From Pithys albifrons albifrons (taxonomy: Eukaryota > Chordata > Aves > Passeriformes > Thamnophilidae), in the NCBI RefSeq assembly GCF_047495875.1, contig NC_092473.1:15482388-15546387 (forward strand): a stretch of DNA of 64,000 nt. The letters are read 5' to 3'. Position numbers and translations under genes: made by a program. The notes beneath the pieces are model-generated. The model was not told where the DNA came from and ran no database searches. It was given only the letters and a program-made list of their open reading frames with translations. Positions 22,583 through 32,657 of this stretch are shown here, one piece after another. Position 1 is the first letter of the stretch. The number at the start of each line of letters is the position of its first letter.

Positions 22583-22924
22583 GGTTGGCACTTCAGAATT
22601 GTGGAGTTTGATCTTTTTGGCATCTGTTTCAGTGGTTGGGTTGTGATTACAAACTGTGGTCTGTTTGCTGGCTCTGAGTCTCTGGTCACAGAAAGGAGCT
22701 CAACTTCCCCTCTCTCTTCACCTTCATTTCTGCATTTCATGGAAAGGGGGTGGATAACAAAGCAAATGCTGCCTGTAGTGATGCTCCAAGGGTGAGGAGC
22801 TCTGGTTTGGGGGAGGAATCACAGCATCCCATGCTCTGGGTTAACATCACAGCCTCTGGAGTGGCCCTTGGTGTCACAGCACCTCTGCTCTGGATTCCAT
22901 GTCCATCTGATGTTCTGGAGCATA

Positions 22925-23306
22925 ATTCCTCTGAGGAGCAGCTGGGGAGGCTCAGCCTGGAGAAAAGAAGGGTCAGGGGGGACCTTCTGGCTCTGCAATC
23001 CCTGCCAGGAGGGGGGAGCTTGGGTGGGGGTCAGGCTCTGCTTCAGGGACAGGAGGAGAGGGAATGGCCTCAAGTTGCACCAGGGAAGGCTCAGGATGGA
23101 CATGAGGAGGAACTTCTTCCTGGAAAGGGTGGTCAGGCATTGGAAGGGGCTGCCCAGGGCAGTGGTGGAGTTCCCATCCCTGGAAACATTCAGAAAACAT
23201 GGATGTGGCACTTCAGGACATGGTTTTGTGGTGATGGTGGTGCTGGTTGATGGCTGGACTTGATCTTCGTAGGCTTTTCTGACTTGAACAGTTCCATGGT
23301 TCTGTG
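22925..23306 (+). mobile_element. CR1 3' copy
   Basis: Translated pieces follow CR1 ORF2 ([29 protein letters not shown]). It ends at TTCCATGGTTCTGTGA. 22583-22924 upstream is single-copy with nothing recognised. Confidence 0.9.
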
Positions 23307-23455
23307 AAATGGAGTCGTGCAGGTCCCAAAAGCTCCATCTGCCTTTCCAGCTTTAATGCTCCTGGTTTTGTTGCTCTCAGTTCCTTCCCTGGGGTGGCAC
23401 CTCTGGGTGCAGAGGTGGCCTCGTGCAGAGGCTGCTGCTCCATCAGCTCCTGCAG
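23307..23455. repeat. Sequence shared downstream of two CR1 copies (copy 1)
   Basis: It directly follows the CR1 end. The reverse complement of 47912-48058 aligns over about 150 bp: 'cccaaaagctcca', 'gctgctgctcc' and 'agctcctgca'/'ggctcctgca' all match in order. It is not a CR1 segment that I recognise. Confidence 0.75.
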
Positions 23456-24065
23456 GACACCCATGGCCCACAATCCTTCCCAGGAAAACTCTGGAGGGAA
23501 AGCCCTTTCAGTGGTGTTGCTGTGAGTGTGGGCACAGGGTGGGTGCAGTGCCCCCTCCCTCGTGCTGGGCACTGGCAGCACTCTGGGCACACACAGCTCC
23601 AGGCCAGCCCTGGCAGCTCACCCAGCCCACAACACTCAGGCTGCACCATCCCAAACCTCCCAGATCAAACCCAGCAGCAGTTCTGGTGCCCAGAGAGCTA
23701 ATTAAGACCATTCCTGTGCTCTCCACAAGGCAGGATCCCCAGCCTGGGCCAGTAATTGGGAACAGGGGCAGGGCCAGAGCACGTTATCAATATCAATTAT
23801 TTTAATCCACACAAAAGAAGCTGCAGTAAAAGACAAATGAAAGAGGCCAAACTTTGTCCACCAAAACCAAAATACCAAAGGGCTGTGATTCACCTGCTGG
23901 GTCCAACCAGCCAGGGGGAGGAAGAAAAGGGTGAAGCTGAAGATACTTCTGGGAGGGAGGGAGAGAGGGGGAGTCTGCTCATAATTAGGATGATAGAAAG
24001 GGGTATTTATTGGACTGGCTCTTGAGTGGAACTGGGCCAGGTGAGGGCTGTGATGTATGTTGGCC
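23456..24065. other. Single-copy intronic sequence
   Basis: No exon or repeat family was recognised. Confidence 0.45.
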
Positions 24066-24909
24066 ACCCCAGCTGTGCTGCTGCAGCCCCAACCCAACCC
24101 CAACCCAACCCCAACCCCAGCTGTGCTGCTGCAGCCCCAAACCCAACCCCAACCCCACCCCAGCTGTGCTGCTGCAGCCCCAACCCAACCCCAACCCAAC
24201 CCCAACCCCAGCTGTGCTGCTGCAGCCCCAAACCCAGCCCCAAACTCAACCCCAGCTGTGCTGCTGCAGCCCCAAACCCAACCCCACCCCAGCTGTGCTG
24301 CTGCAGCCCCAAACCCAGCCCCAAACCCAACCCCAGCTGTGCTGCTGCAGCCCCAACCCCAACCCCAACCCCAACCCAGCTGTGCTGCTGCAGCCCCAAA
24401 CCCAGCCCCACCCCAGCTGTGCTGCTGCAGCCCCAAACCCAGCCCCAAACCCAACCCCAGCTGTGCTGCTGCAGCCCCAACCCCAACCCCAACCCCACCC
24501 CAGCCCAGCTGTGCTGCTGCAGCCCCAAACCCAACCCCAACCCCAACCCCACCCCAGCTGTGCTGCTGCAGCCCCAAACCCAGCCCCAAACTCAACCCCA
24601 GCTGTGCTGCTGCAGCCCCAACCCCAACCCCAACCCCGCTGCTGCAGCCCCAACCCCAACCCCACCCCAGCTGTGCTGCTGCAGCCCCAACCCCAACCCC
24701 AACCCCGCTGCTGCAGCCCCAACCCCAACCCCACCCCAGCTGTGCTGCTGCAGCCCCAACCCCAACCCAGCCCCAGCTGTGCTGCTGCAGCCCCAGCCCC
24801 AAACCCCACCCCAGCTGTGCTGCTGCAGCCCCAACCCCAACCCAACCCCAACCCAGCCCCAGCTGTGCTGCTGCAGCCCCAAACCCAACCCCACCCCAGC
24901 TGTGCTGCC
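24066..24909. repeat. Minisatellite of CAGCTGTGCTGCTGCAGCCCC plus (AACCCC)n, about 19 units
   Basis: Each unit has a constant part, CAGCTGTGCTGCTGCAGCC, and a variable run of AACCCC/AACCC/CACCCC, giving units of about 30-54 bp. On the minus strand the runs read GGGGTTGGGG, which resembles ciliate-type telomere repeats and is a strong quadruplex candidate. Confidence 0.95.
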
Positions 24910-25659
24910 CTTTCTGGAGCTTGCCCATTTTGCAGGGCATCTCCCAGGCATGGGCTGGAGCAGCTTTGCCACCCGTGTTGGCAGGTCCTGGGTGTGTGAG
25001 CCAGGGATGGCACTGGGGGGTACCCCCTGGCTCTGCAGGGGCCTCACCCATTCCCCTGTGCCAGGCTTTGTCTGACCCCAGCTCTGCTAATTCTGGGAGT
25101 GCTGCTTGGCTGGCACGGGCACAGTGTCTTAAAGTGCTCCAAAGGGAGACAACCCTCTGGTGTTTTCCACCCTCCACCCAGCTCTGTGGTCCCAGACCCT
25201 TCAGAGCACCCTGAGAGCAGGTGTCTTGGCATGGGGTGGGTTTGAGTGGCACAGGCAGGACAGGAACATTTTGGACCCACAGTCACCCCAAAGGGAGCTG
25301 GGGGGGGGTTGGGAGCCCGGGGGTGGGTGTGGGAGCCCAGGGGTGGGTTTGGCAGAGCAGTTCAGCAGATAATCAGGAGGGTTTAGAAGGTCCTGGTGGT
25401 CACATCCATCCCATGTGCCCCCAGAAGTGCCCTGGGGGGGATGCAATCCTGTGATGTGTTTCTCTGGTGGCTGCCAAAGGGCTGTTGCTGTTTAATTCCA
25501 GCCAGATCTCTTGTCCAACTCACCCACCAACTGGCCAGAACAGCTGCAGGAGCAGCTGCTGGGACAGGAGCCCTGCTGGGCATGGCCTGCTCTGCCAGCT
25601 GTGCCCCAAAACCACGCAGGAGCTGCTGGGCACAGCCAGGGGGCCCTCCTGGGGGACCT
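24910..25659. other. Single-copy sequence with G-quadruplex motif at 25300-25347
   Basis: 25300-25347 on the + strand has at least six runs of three or more G with short spacers. No exon was recognised. Confidence 0.5.
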
Positions 25660-26217
25660 CTGTGTCCTGTCCTCGAGGAAAGGAAGGACATTGAGGGGCT
25701 GGAGGGTGTTCAGAGGAGGGGATGGAGCTGGGAAGGGGCTGGAGGAGCTGGGGGGGCTCAGCCTGGAGAAAAGGAGGCTCAGGGGGCACCTTTTCCTATG
25801 GGGAGAGGCTGAGGGAGCTGGGGGTGTTCAGCCTGGAGAAGAGGAGGCTCAGAGGTGACCTCAGCACTGTCTGGAACTGCCTGAAGGGAAGTTCTGGCCA
25901 GGTGGGGGTTGGTCTCTTCTCCCAGGCACTCAGCAATAGGACAAGGGGGCACGATGGGCTCAAGCTCTGCCAGGGGAAATTGAAGTTGGAAATCAGGAAA
26001 AAATCCTTTGCAGAGAGAGTGCTCAGGGATTGGAATGGGCTGCCCAGAGAGGGAGTGGATTCCCCATCCCTGGAGGTTTTTCAGCTGAGCTTGGCCGTGG
26101 CACTGAGTGCCATGATCTGGTAAAGGGACTGGAGTTGGACCAAGGGTTGGACTTGATGATCTGGGAGGTCTTTTCCAACCCAATCCATTCTGTGATTCTG
26201 TGGATGTGGCACTGAGG

Positions 26218-26345
26218 GAGAATCCACCACATCTTGATCCAACCCCACTGTGAGAATCCAACACATCTTGATCCAACCCCACTGTGAGAATCCAACACAT
26301 CTTGATCCAACCCCACTGTGAGAATCCAACACGTCTTGATCCAAC
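26218..26345. repeat. 34-bp repeat at a CR1 tail, about 4 copies
   Basis: The unit is GAGAATCCAACACATCTTGA plus TCCAACCCCACTGT. It is the same motif family as the 45-bp array at 8785-9000. Confidence 0.9.
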
Positions 26346-26425
26346 CTCACTGTGATCACCAGCCCAGGGCACAGAGTGGGGCACAGAGTGCCCTGGGCTG
26401 GTGATCACAGTGGGGTTGGATCAAG
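26335..26425. repeat. Palindrome, 38-bp arms, 15-nt loop
   Basis: The arms are 26335-26372 and 26388-26425. The 15-nt loop contains an extra copy of GTGGGGCACAGA compared with the palindromes at 14941 and 22447. Confidence 0.9.
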
Positions 26426-26486
26426 GGTTGGACTTGCTGGTCTCGGAGGTCTTTTCCAACCCCATCCATTCTATGATTCCCTGATT

Positions 26487-28048
26487 CTCCCTCCCTGCCA
26501 GGAGGGGGGAGCTGAGGAAAGCTTTGCTCTGTCCCTCAGCTTGTGCAGCCCCAGAGGTCACCCCTACCTTGGACAAATTGTCCCTAATTACTGGCAGGGT
26601 GCTGTTCCCAGGGAGGGCTGTCAGTCAGGGCTGCAGCTCCTGGAGCACATCCCCAGTTCCTGGCGCAGCTCTGCAGAGCACAAAGTCCTTTGTGTCTAAT
26701 TACAGCCCTGCTGACTGATAACTGTGCTGATAAGGAGGGGAAGGGACTTCAAACTGCTCCTTAACTGCCTCTTCAGTTCTTTTCTCCCTTCTCTTCCCTC
26801 TTTAGCCCTCATTACACTTTTCATCCAGCTTTTTCCAACCCATTATGACACAAAAAGTAAATAATATCCAGCAATTCGTTTCAATAAATCAGAAAATGAG
26901 CTGCTTTCATGAGCCCCGAGGCTCAGGATGGGCTTTATTCCAAGAGTTTGCATTGCTGGAGGGAAAAAATGTTCCTGACAGGAAAAGCAGGTGCTCAGAT
27001 TTGGGGCTGAAAATTTTAAAGTTACAAATTAATGTGAGGGATTAAGCAGAAAACAGGAGTAATTAAAAGAAGGTTGTGTTACCAGGTGGGTTTGCTGCAG
27101 GATTGGTGGAGGCTTCAGGGAGGGACAAGGTGCAGCCTTGCCATGGGGAATTAGCACAGAATCACAGACTGTTCTGACTAATTCTGCTTTAGGAAGTGAC
27201 TGGGGGATTTGGTACTTGAAACAGTGAAATTTGTACTTTGGAACTCGTGTTTCCATGAGCTGTGGAGTGAGTTGTGTCCATCTTTGCCCTCCTGGGCCAC
27301 CACAGGAAGCCAAAGCTGCTGGGGGTGGGTCCTGTGGAGGGACAGCAAGGAGAGAACCAAGGGCTGCCCCTGGAGGGTTGGAAATGCTCTTTATTTTCAT
27401 CTCCTGGTGTTAAAACAAACTGTTGTTTGAGTTGGGGTGGTTGATACCACCAGGAAGAACAAGCTCATGTCCAGCTGCTTTTTTTTATCCTTTCCATTTG
27501 GTCATAAGTTTTGAGAAATGACCTTTTCAGAGGCGTAATTGGAAAACCACTTGACACGTCTGGAGGGGGGTTTGAAGCTGAGGATTAGGAGCCTTCTGCT
27601 GGGTTTTGGGGAGGTGTATGATGTCAGTGGAAGGAGGGCCAAGGCCTGGCCTTGCCTGTGATCAATGAGGTAACAAGAGCCATCATAAGGTAAGTGCTTG
27701 GAGCAATAATATTGGCAGATAAATGTCAGCAGGACATCAAAAGCTCATTGTGCTGGCTCTGGAGTTTGGATCAGGCTGCTGCAAGGAGGGCTTGGTCTCA
27801 GGCAGGTTTGGAGATGATTCCCAGGGCTCTGAGTTGGATGCAAGGCATCTTGGAAGGCAATTTGCTGGATGTTATTCCCAGTTTGAGGCTGGGCTCAGAA
27901 AGGAGGGAGCAGATCCTTTAAAGGTGGGCTTTGGGCTCAGCTTGGGAAGATCTTGCCCAGTGGGATTTGCTGGCAGCAGAAGCTCAAACAGGGATTCAGG
28001 GCTGTGACTTCCAGCTGAGCACTGCTCAGCAGAGTCCTGCTGTGCCAG
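26487..28048. other. Single-copy stretch with candidate conserved block
   Basis: 26690-26905 is AT-rich, non-repetitive and has CTAATTAC and GATAA motifs. It resembles conserved noncoding sequence, but this is untested. No exon was recognised. Confidence 0.35.
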
Positions 28049-29018
28049 TTTGGGAGGTGCTGCTTTGCCCCAGAGTTTGGGAGCTGCTGCTTTGCCCCAG
28101 AGTTTGGGGGTCCTGCTTTGCCCCAGAGTGAGTTTGGGAGCTGCTGCTTTGCCCCAGAGTGAGTTTGGGAGCTGCTCTTTGCCCCAGAGTTTGGGGGAGC
28201 TGCTGCTTTGCCCCAGAGTGAGTTTGGGAGCTGCTGCTTTGCCCCAGAGTGAGTTTGAGAGATGCTGCTTTGCCCCAGAGTTTGGGGGTACTGCTTTGCC
28301 CCAGAGTTTGGGGGTACTGCTTTGCCCCAGAGTTTGGGGGTGCTGCTTTGCCCCAGAGTTTGGGGGTGCTGCTGCTTTGCCCCAGAGTTTGGGAGGTGCT
28401 GCTGCTTTGCCCCAGAGTGAGTTTGGGGCTGCTGCTTTGCCCCAGAGTGAGTTTGGGGCTGCTGCTTTGCCCCAGAGTTTGGGAGGTGCTGCTGCTTTGC
28501 CCCAGAGTTAATTTGGGGGTGTTGGTGCTTTGCCCCAGAGTGAGTTTGGGAGGTGCTGCTTTGCCCCAGAGTTTGGGGGAGCTGCTGCTTTGCCCCAGAG
28601 TGAGTTTGGGAGCTGCTGCTTTGCCCCAGAGTGAGTTTGGGAGATGCTGCTTTGCCCCAGAGTGAGTTTGGGAGCTGCTGCTTTGCCCCAGAGTTTGGGG
28701 GTGCTGCTGCTTTGCCCCAGAGTTTGGGGGAGCTGCTGCTTTGCCCCGGAGTTTGGGGGAGCTGCTGCTTTGCCCCAGAGTTTGGGGGAGCTGCTGCTTT
28801 GCCCCAGAATGAGTTTGGGGCTGCTGCTTTGCCCCAGAGTTTGGGGGAGCTGCTGCTTTGCCCCAGAGTTTGGGGGAGCTGCTGCTTTGCCCCAGAGTTT
28901 GGAAGGTGCTGCTTTGCCCCAGAGTTAATTTGGGGGTGTTGGTGCTTTGCCCCAGAGTTTGGGAGATGCTGCTTTGCCCCAGAGTTTGGGAGATGCTGCT
29001 TTGCCCCAGAGTTTGGGA
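28049..29018. repeat. 27-33-bp minisatellite, more than 30 copies
   Basis: The core is GCTGCTTTGCCCCAGAGTTT with variable GGGGG/GGGA and optional GAGTT insertions, so unit length varies. The core contains TTTGCCCCAGAG in nearly every copy. Confidence 0.95.
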
Positions 29019-29439
29019 GTTTTGGATAGTAAATCCTGAGAAGTGGAACTGTCCTCGTGGAGCTGCAGCTTTAGGAGACAGGAGGAGAAATACTGACATT
29101 TATTTCCAGTTTTGCTGGTTTTAAAAAGTGAAAAGGAATCCAGGGCTTGTGCAGTCAGGGGATGCTCTGGAGGGTGATTGATGATCTTGGAGCCTGAGCA
29201 GAACAAAAGCAGGGCCCTGCTGGGGGTGTTTTATTCCAGGCAGAGCAGGCAGGGAAGCAGCTCCCAGCTCAGGGGGTGGGTTTGCTGCAGGCACTGCTGG
29301 CCCAGGACTGGCAGGTGTGGGACTGGGATCCTGATCCTGGCAGGGAATTCTGGAGAAGGGCAAGGAGTGTCTGCTCAGAGAAGTGTCAGAGTCAAAGCAA
29401 TTCAGCCTCCTGAGGCAGCCCCAGCTCAGGAAAGCACCC
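29019..29439. other. Single-copy sequence
   Basis: Nothing was recognised. Confidence 0.4.
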
Positions 29440-29768
29440 ACTGCTGGAGAAGAGTGGGCTGAGAGAGACACTTGGGAACAGCTCGGAAAGGAAAACCAGG
29501 CAGGAACTTTTTACAAGGGAATGGAGTGACAGGACAAGGGGGAATGGCTTCAGTCTGACAGAAATTGGGTAGAAACTCCCCCCTGGGAGGGTGGGCAGGC
29601 CCTGGCACAGGTGCCCAGAGAAGCTGTGGCTGCCCCAGCCCTGGGAGTGTCCCAGGCCAGGCTGGACAGGGCTTGGAGCACCCTGGGCTGGTGGGAGGTG
29701 TCCCTGCCCAGGGCAGGGGTGACACTGGGTGGGCTTTAAGGTCTTTTCCAACCCAAACCATTCTGTGT
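29440..29768 (+). mobile_element. CR1 3' copy
   Basis: It shows 'gtgggcaggccctggcac', 'aggctggacagggcttgg' and 'ttggagcaccctgggctgg', and ends AAACCATTCTGTG. Confidence 0.9.
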
Positions 29769-30415
29769 TACTTTGAAGGACTGGAAATCTCTTACATGTT
29801 CTTCTGCCATTCCCTCCTGTTGTTTTATTCTTCCAGAAGGAACCAAAGCCCCTCATCTTTCTCTGTGCACAATTCTTAGAACACACCACCAAGCAGCTCC
29901 TAAATCCCCAATTTCAATAATTAACCAGAGCATTACCAGGGCACACCTGTGCCAGGGCCTGCCCACCCTCCCAGGGGAGAACTCTTTGCCATGGCTGTTT
30001 CCTCTCTTGCTGTGTGGAAGGGAATGGCCCCGGGTGTTTCTACCCTGGTGTCTTTGTCCTCAATGTTCACCTTGGGACCTTCAGCCCTTGCCCAGAGCCC
30101 TCCCACAGGTGTGCCCACACCTGCCTGTTCCCAGTGCTCCAGCATCATCTCCATGGCAACAAGTGGATCCTCTTCCTCCCATCCCTCCTGGCACATATGG
30201 ACATGAATTGGTGTCTCTCCTGGTCTCCCACACAGCCACCTGCTGCTCTTCTCCTCCTCTCCCTCCATCCCCAGTGCCTGGTGGGAATTCACCTTCATTC
30301 CTCTTTCCTTGCTCCAAAGGTCTCTGGCATGATGCAAACTGGTGCTGTCTGCAAATTTCAGTGCCCTCCTTTTTTTCCTTTATATTTGCTCTCAAGAGGA
30401 TCTTCCCTTCCTAAA
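29769..30415. other. Mostly single-copy; small CR1 scrap at 29937-29985
   Basis: 29937-29985 reads 'cctgtgccagggcctgccc' and 'accctcccagg', a minus-strand CR1 piece. The rest shows no gene or repeat I can name. Confidence 0.45.
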
Positions 30416-30480
30416 AACCTGGAATGGTTTGGGTTGGAAAGGACCTTAAAAATTATCCTGTTCCACTCCTGATTTCACAC
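30416..30480 (-). mobile_element. CR1 3' end scrap
   Basis: It begins AACCTGGAATGGTTTGGGTT and continues 'ggaaaggaccttaaaaatt'. 30481-30914 downstream is single-copy with nothing recognised. Confidence 0.75.
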
Positions 30481-30914
30481 CAGATCAGCTGCAAAGTGGT
30501 GTCTGGAGAGCCCCAAGGCCCAGGGGAATTACCAAGGCCAGCCCTGCATCCTTTTCCAGGGAAAGCAAAAGAACTACATGTTTTTAATTGCACAAGGAGT
30601 GAAAACAAACAGGGTGTTGTGGTGCTGCTTTGGAGAGCAGATGACATTTCCATCAGCAGATAATGAGACATGTTACAGTTTCATCTCATTCTTTGACTGT
30701 TCAATGTGTTAAATTGCTTAATGAATTTTCACACAATGGAGATGCCTGTCTTCATTTAATGTGTAAATTATTGAATTTGTTGCCTCCAGAACAGCAGAGA
30801 CACCAGAAGGTTCTGCTGAAGAAGCTGCACTATCAGTGGTGGGTGTGTTTGTGCATCTCTTCTCCTCTTCTGGTCTCTTCCTGGGATTAATAACCAACTC
30901 CAGGTCTCAGGTGG

Positions 30915-31088
30915 GCACCACAGGCACAGGTGCCCAGAGAAGCTGTCGCTGCCCCAGCCCTGGGAGTGTCCCAGGCCAGGTTGGACAGGGCTTGGAGCAC
31001 CCTGGGCTGGTGGGAGGTGTCCCTGCCCATGGCAGGGGTGGCACTGGGTGGGCTTTGAGGTCCTTTCCACCCCAAACCATTCCAGAAT
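30915..31088 (+). mobile_element. CR1 3' fragment
   Basis: It shows 'acaggtgcccagagaagctg', 'tgggctggtgggaggtgtcc' and the end ACCATTCCAGAATTC. Confidence 0.85.
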
Positions 31089-31094
31089 TCTGGA

Positions 31095-31938
31095 TCCCTC
31101 TGGGCTGGAGCCAGGCTGGGAGAGCTGTGGTGTCACCTGGAGAAGAGAAGGCTCCAGGGACACCTGAGAGCCCCTGGCAGGGCCTGAAGGGGCTTCAGGA
31201 GAGCTGGAGAGGGACTGGGGACAAGGGATGGAGGGACAGGACACAGGGAATGGCCTCCCACTGCCAGGGGCAGGCTTGGATGGGATATTGGGAAGGAATT
31301 CCCCACTGGGAGGGTGGGCAGGCCCTGGCACAGGTGCCCAGAGAAGCTGTGGCTGCCCCAGCCCTGGGAGTGTCCCAGGCCAGGCTGGACAGGGCTTGGA
31401 GCACCCTGGGCTGGTGGGAGGTGTCCCTGCCCATGGCAGGGGTGGCACTGGATGGGCTTTGAGGGCCCTTCCAACCCAAACCATTCTATGATTCTGTGGC
31501 TCAGAAAACATCCTCCCATTTCACTGCCCCTTCCAGAATAACAGGAAATCCAGAGGGATCCAATTCCCTCTCCTTGATTTCACCCTGGAGAAGAGAAGGC
31601 TCCAGGGACACCTTGGAGCCCCTTTGAGTGCCTAAAGAGGCTCCAAAAGAAGCAGAGAAAGATTTTGGACAAGACTCTGGAGGAACAGGCCAAGGGGAAT
31701 GGCTTCCCACTGACACTGGGATATTGGGAAGGAATTGCTGGCTGGGAGGGTGGGCAGGCCCTGGCACAGGTGCCCAGAGAAGCTGTGGCTGCCCCAGCCC
31801 TGGGAGTGTCCCAGGCCAGGCTGGACAGGGCTTGGAGCAGCCTGGGCTGGTGGGAGGTGTCCCTGCCCATGGCAGGGGGTGGAATGGGATGGTCTTTGAG
31901 GTCCTTTCCCACCCAAACCATTCCATGATTCCCTGGTA
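31095..31938 (+). mobile_element. Composite CR1-linker-CR1, copy A
   Basis: The first CR1 ends at TTCTATGATTCTGTGGC (about 31500). An 86-bp linker at 31501-31586 starts TCAGAAAACATCCTCCCATT and contains AATAACAGGAAATCCAGAG. A second CR1 starts at 'tggagaagagaaggctcc' and ends CATTCCATGATTCCCTGG. The linker and second CR1 are almost identical in copies B (49115-49790, +) and C (45494-46205, -). Confidence 0.9.
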
Positions 31939-31973
31939 ACCATTATTAGACACACCAAAGGTTTGAAGTCCAG

Positions 31974-32657
31974 CTTGAAGCTTCATTTCCACAGCACTGT
32001 TGGTCTGACCAAAGAACCCACCAGTGGCAGATCCTCAGGGACTGCAGAACTTGAAGCTTCATTTCCACAGCAATGTTGGTCTGTTCAAAGAACCCACCAG
32101 TGGCAGAACCTCAGGGACAGCAGAACTTGAAGCTTCATTTCCACAGCACTGTTGGTCTGTCCAAAGAACCCACCAGTGGCCAAACCTCAAGGACAGCAGA
32201 ACTTGAAGCTTCATTTCCACAGCAATGCTGGTCTGTCCAAAGAACCCACCAGTGGCAGATCCTCAGGGACAGCAGAACTTGAAGCTTCATTTCCACAGCA
32301 ATGCTGGTCTGTCCAAAGAACCCACCAGTGGCAGATCCTCAAGGACAGCAGAACTTGAAGCTTCATTACCACAGCACTGTTGGTCTGACCAAAGAACTCA
32401 CCAGTGGCAGAACCTCAGGGACAGCAGAACTTGAAGCTTCATTTCCACAGCAATGCTGGTCTGTCCAAACAACCCATCAGTGGCAGAACCTCAGGGACAG
32501 CAGAACTTGAAGCTTCATTTCCACAGCAGTGCTGGTCTGACCAAAGAACCCACCAGTGGCAGAACCTCAGGGACAGCAGAACTTGAAGCTTCATTTCCAC
32601 AGCACTGTTGGTCTGACCAAACAACCCACCAGTGGCAGAACCTCAGGGACAGCAGAG
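31974..32657. repeat. 76-bp minisatellite, 9 copies
   Basis: The unit contains CTTGAAGCTTCATTTCCACA, 'ggtctgaccaaagaaccc' and 'accagtggcagaacctcagg'. The length is very regular (684 bp is 9 x 76), and nearly every unit has one AAGCTT. It starts about 35 bp after the composite CR1. Confidence 0.95.

Larger units (their letters stand above)
25660..26486 (+). mobile_element. CR1 3' copy with duplicated internal block and palindromic tail
   Basis: Translation shows ERKDIEGLEGVQRRG, then the block [15 protein letters not shown] followed at once by a second version, [16 protein letters not shown], as if the segment were duplicated. A first 3' end lies at about 26198. It is followed by a 34-bp array, a palindrome and a second CR1 end at about 26480. 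Confidence 0.85.

Noticed and set aside
24066..24909. Interstitial telomere repeat
   Set aside because: The G-strand unit is GGGGTT-like with interruptions. It is not TTAGGG and forms part of a longer minisatellite unit.
23702..25252. 516-codon Gly-rich open frame on the minus strand
   Set aside because: It is the translation of the AACCCC-containing array. Three plus-strand frames over the same bases are also open.
29986..30415. Possible LTR or other retroelement between CR1 pieces
   Set aside because: No terminal repeat, primer-binding site or coding remnant could be identified; left as single-copy sequence.
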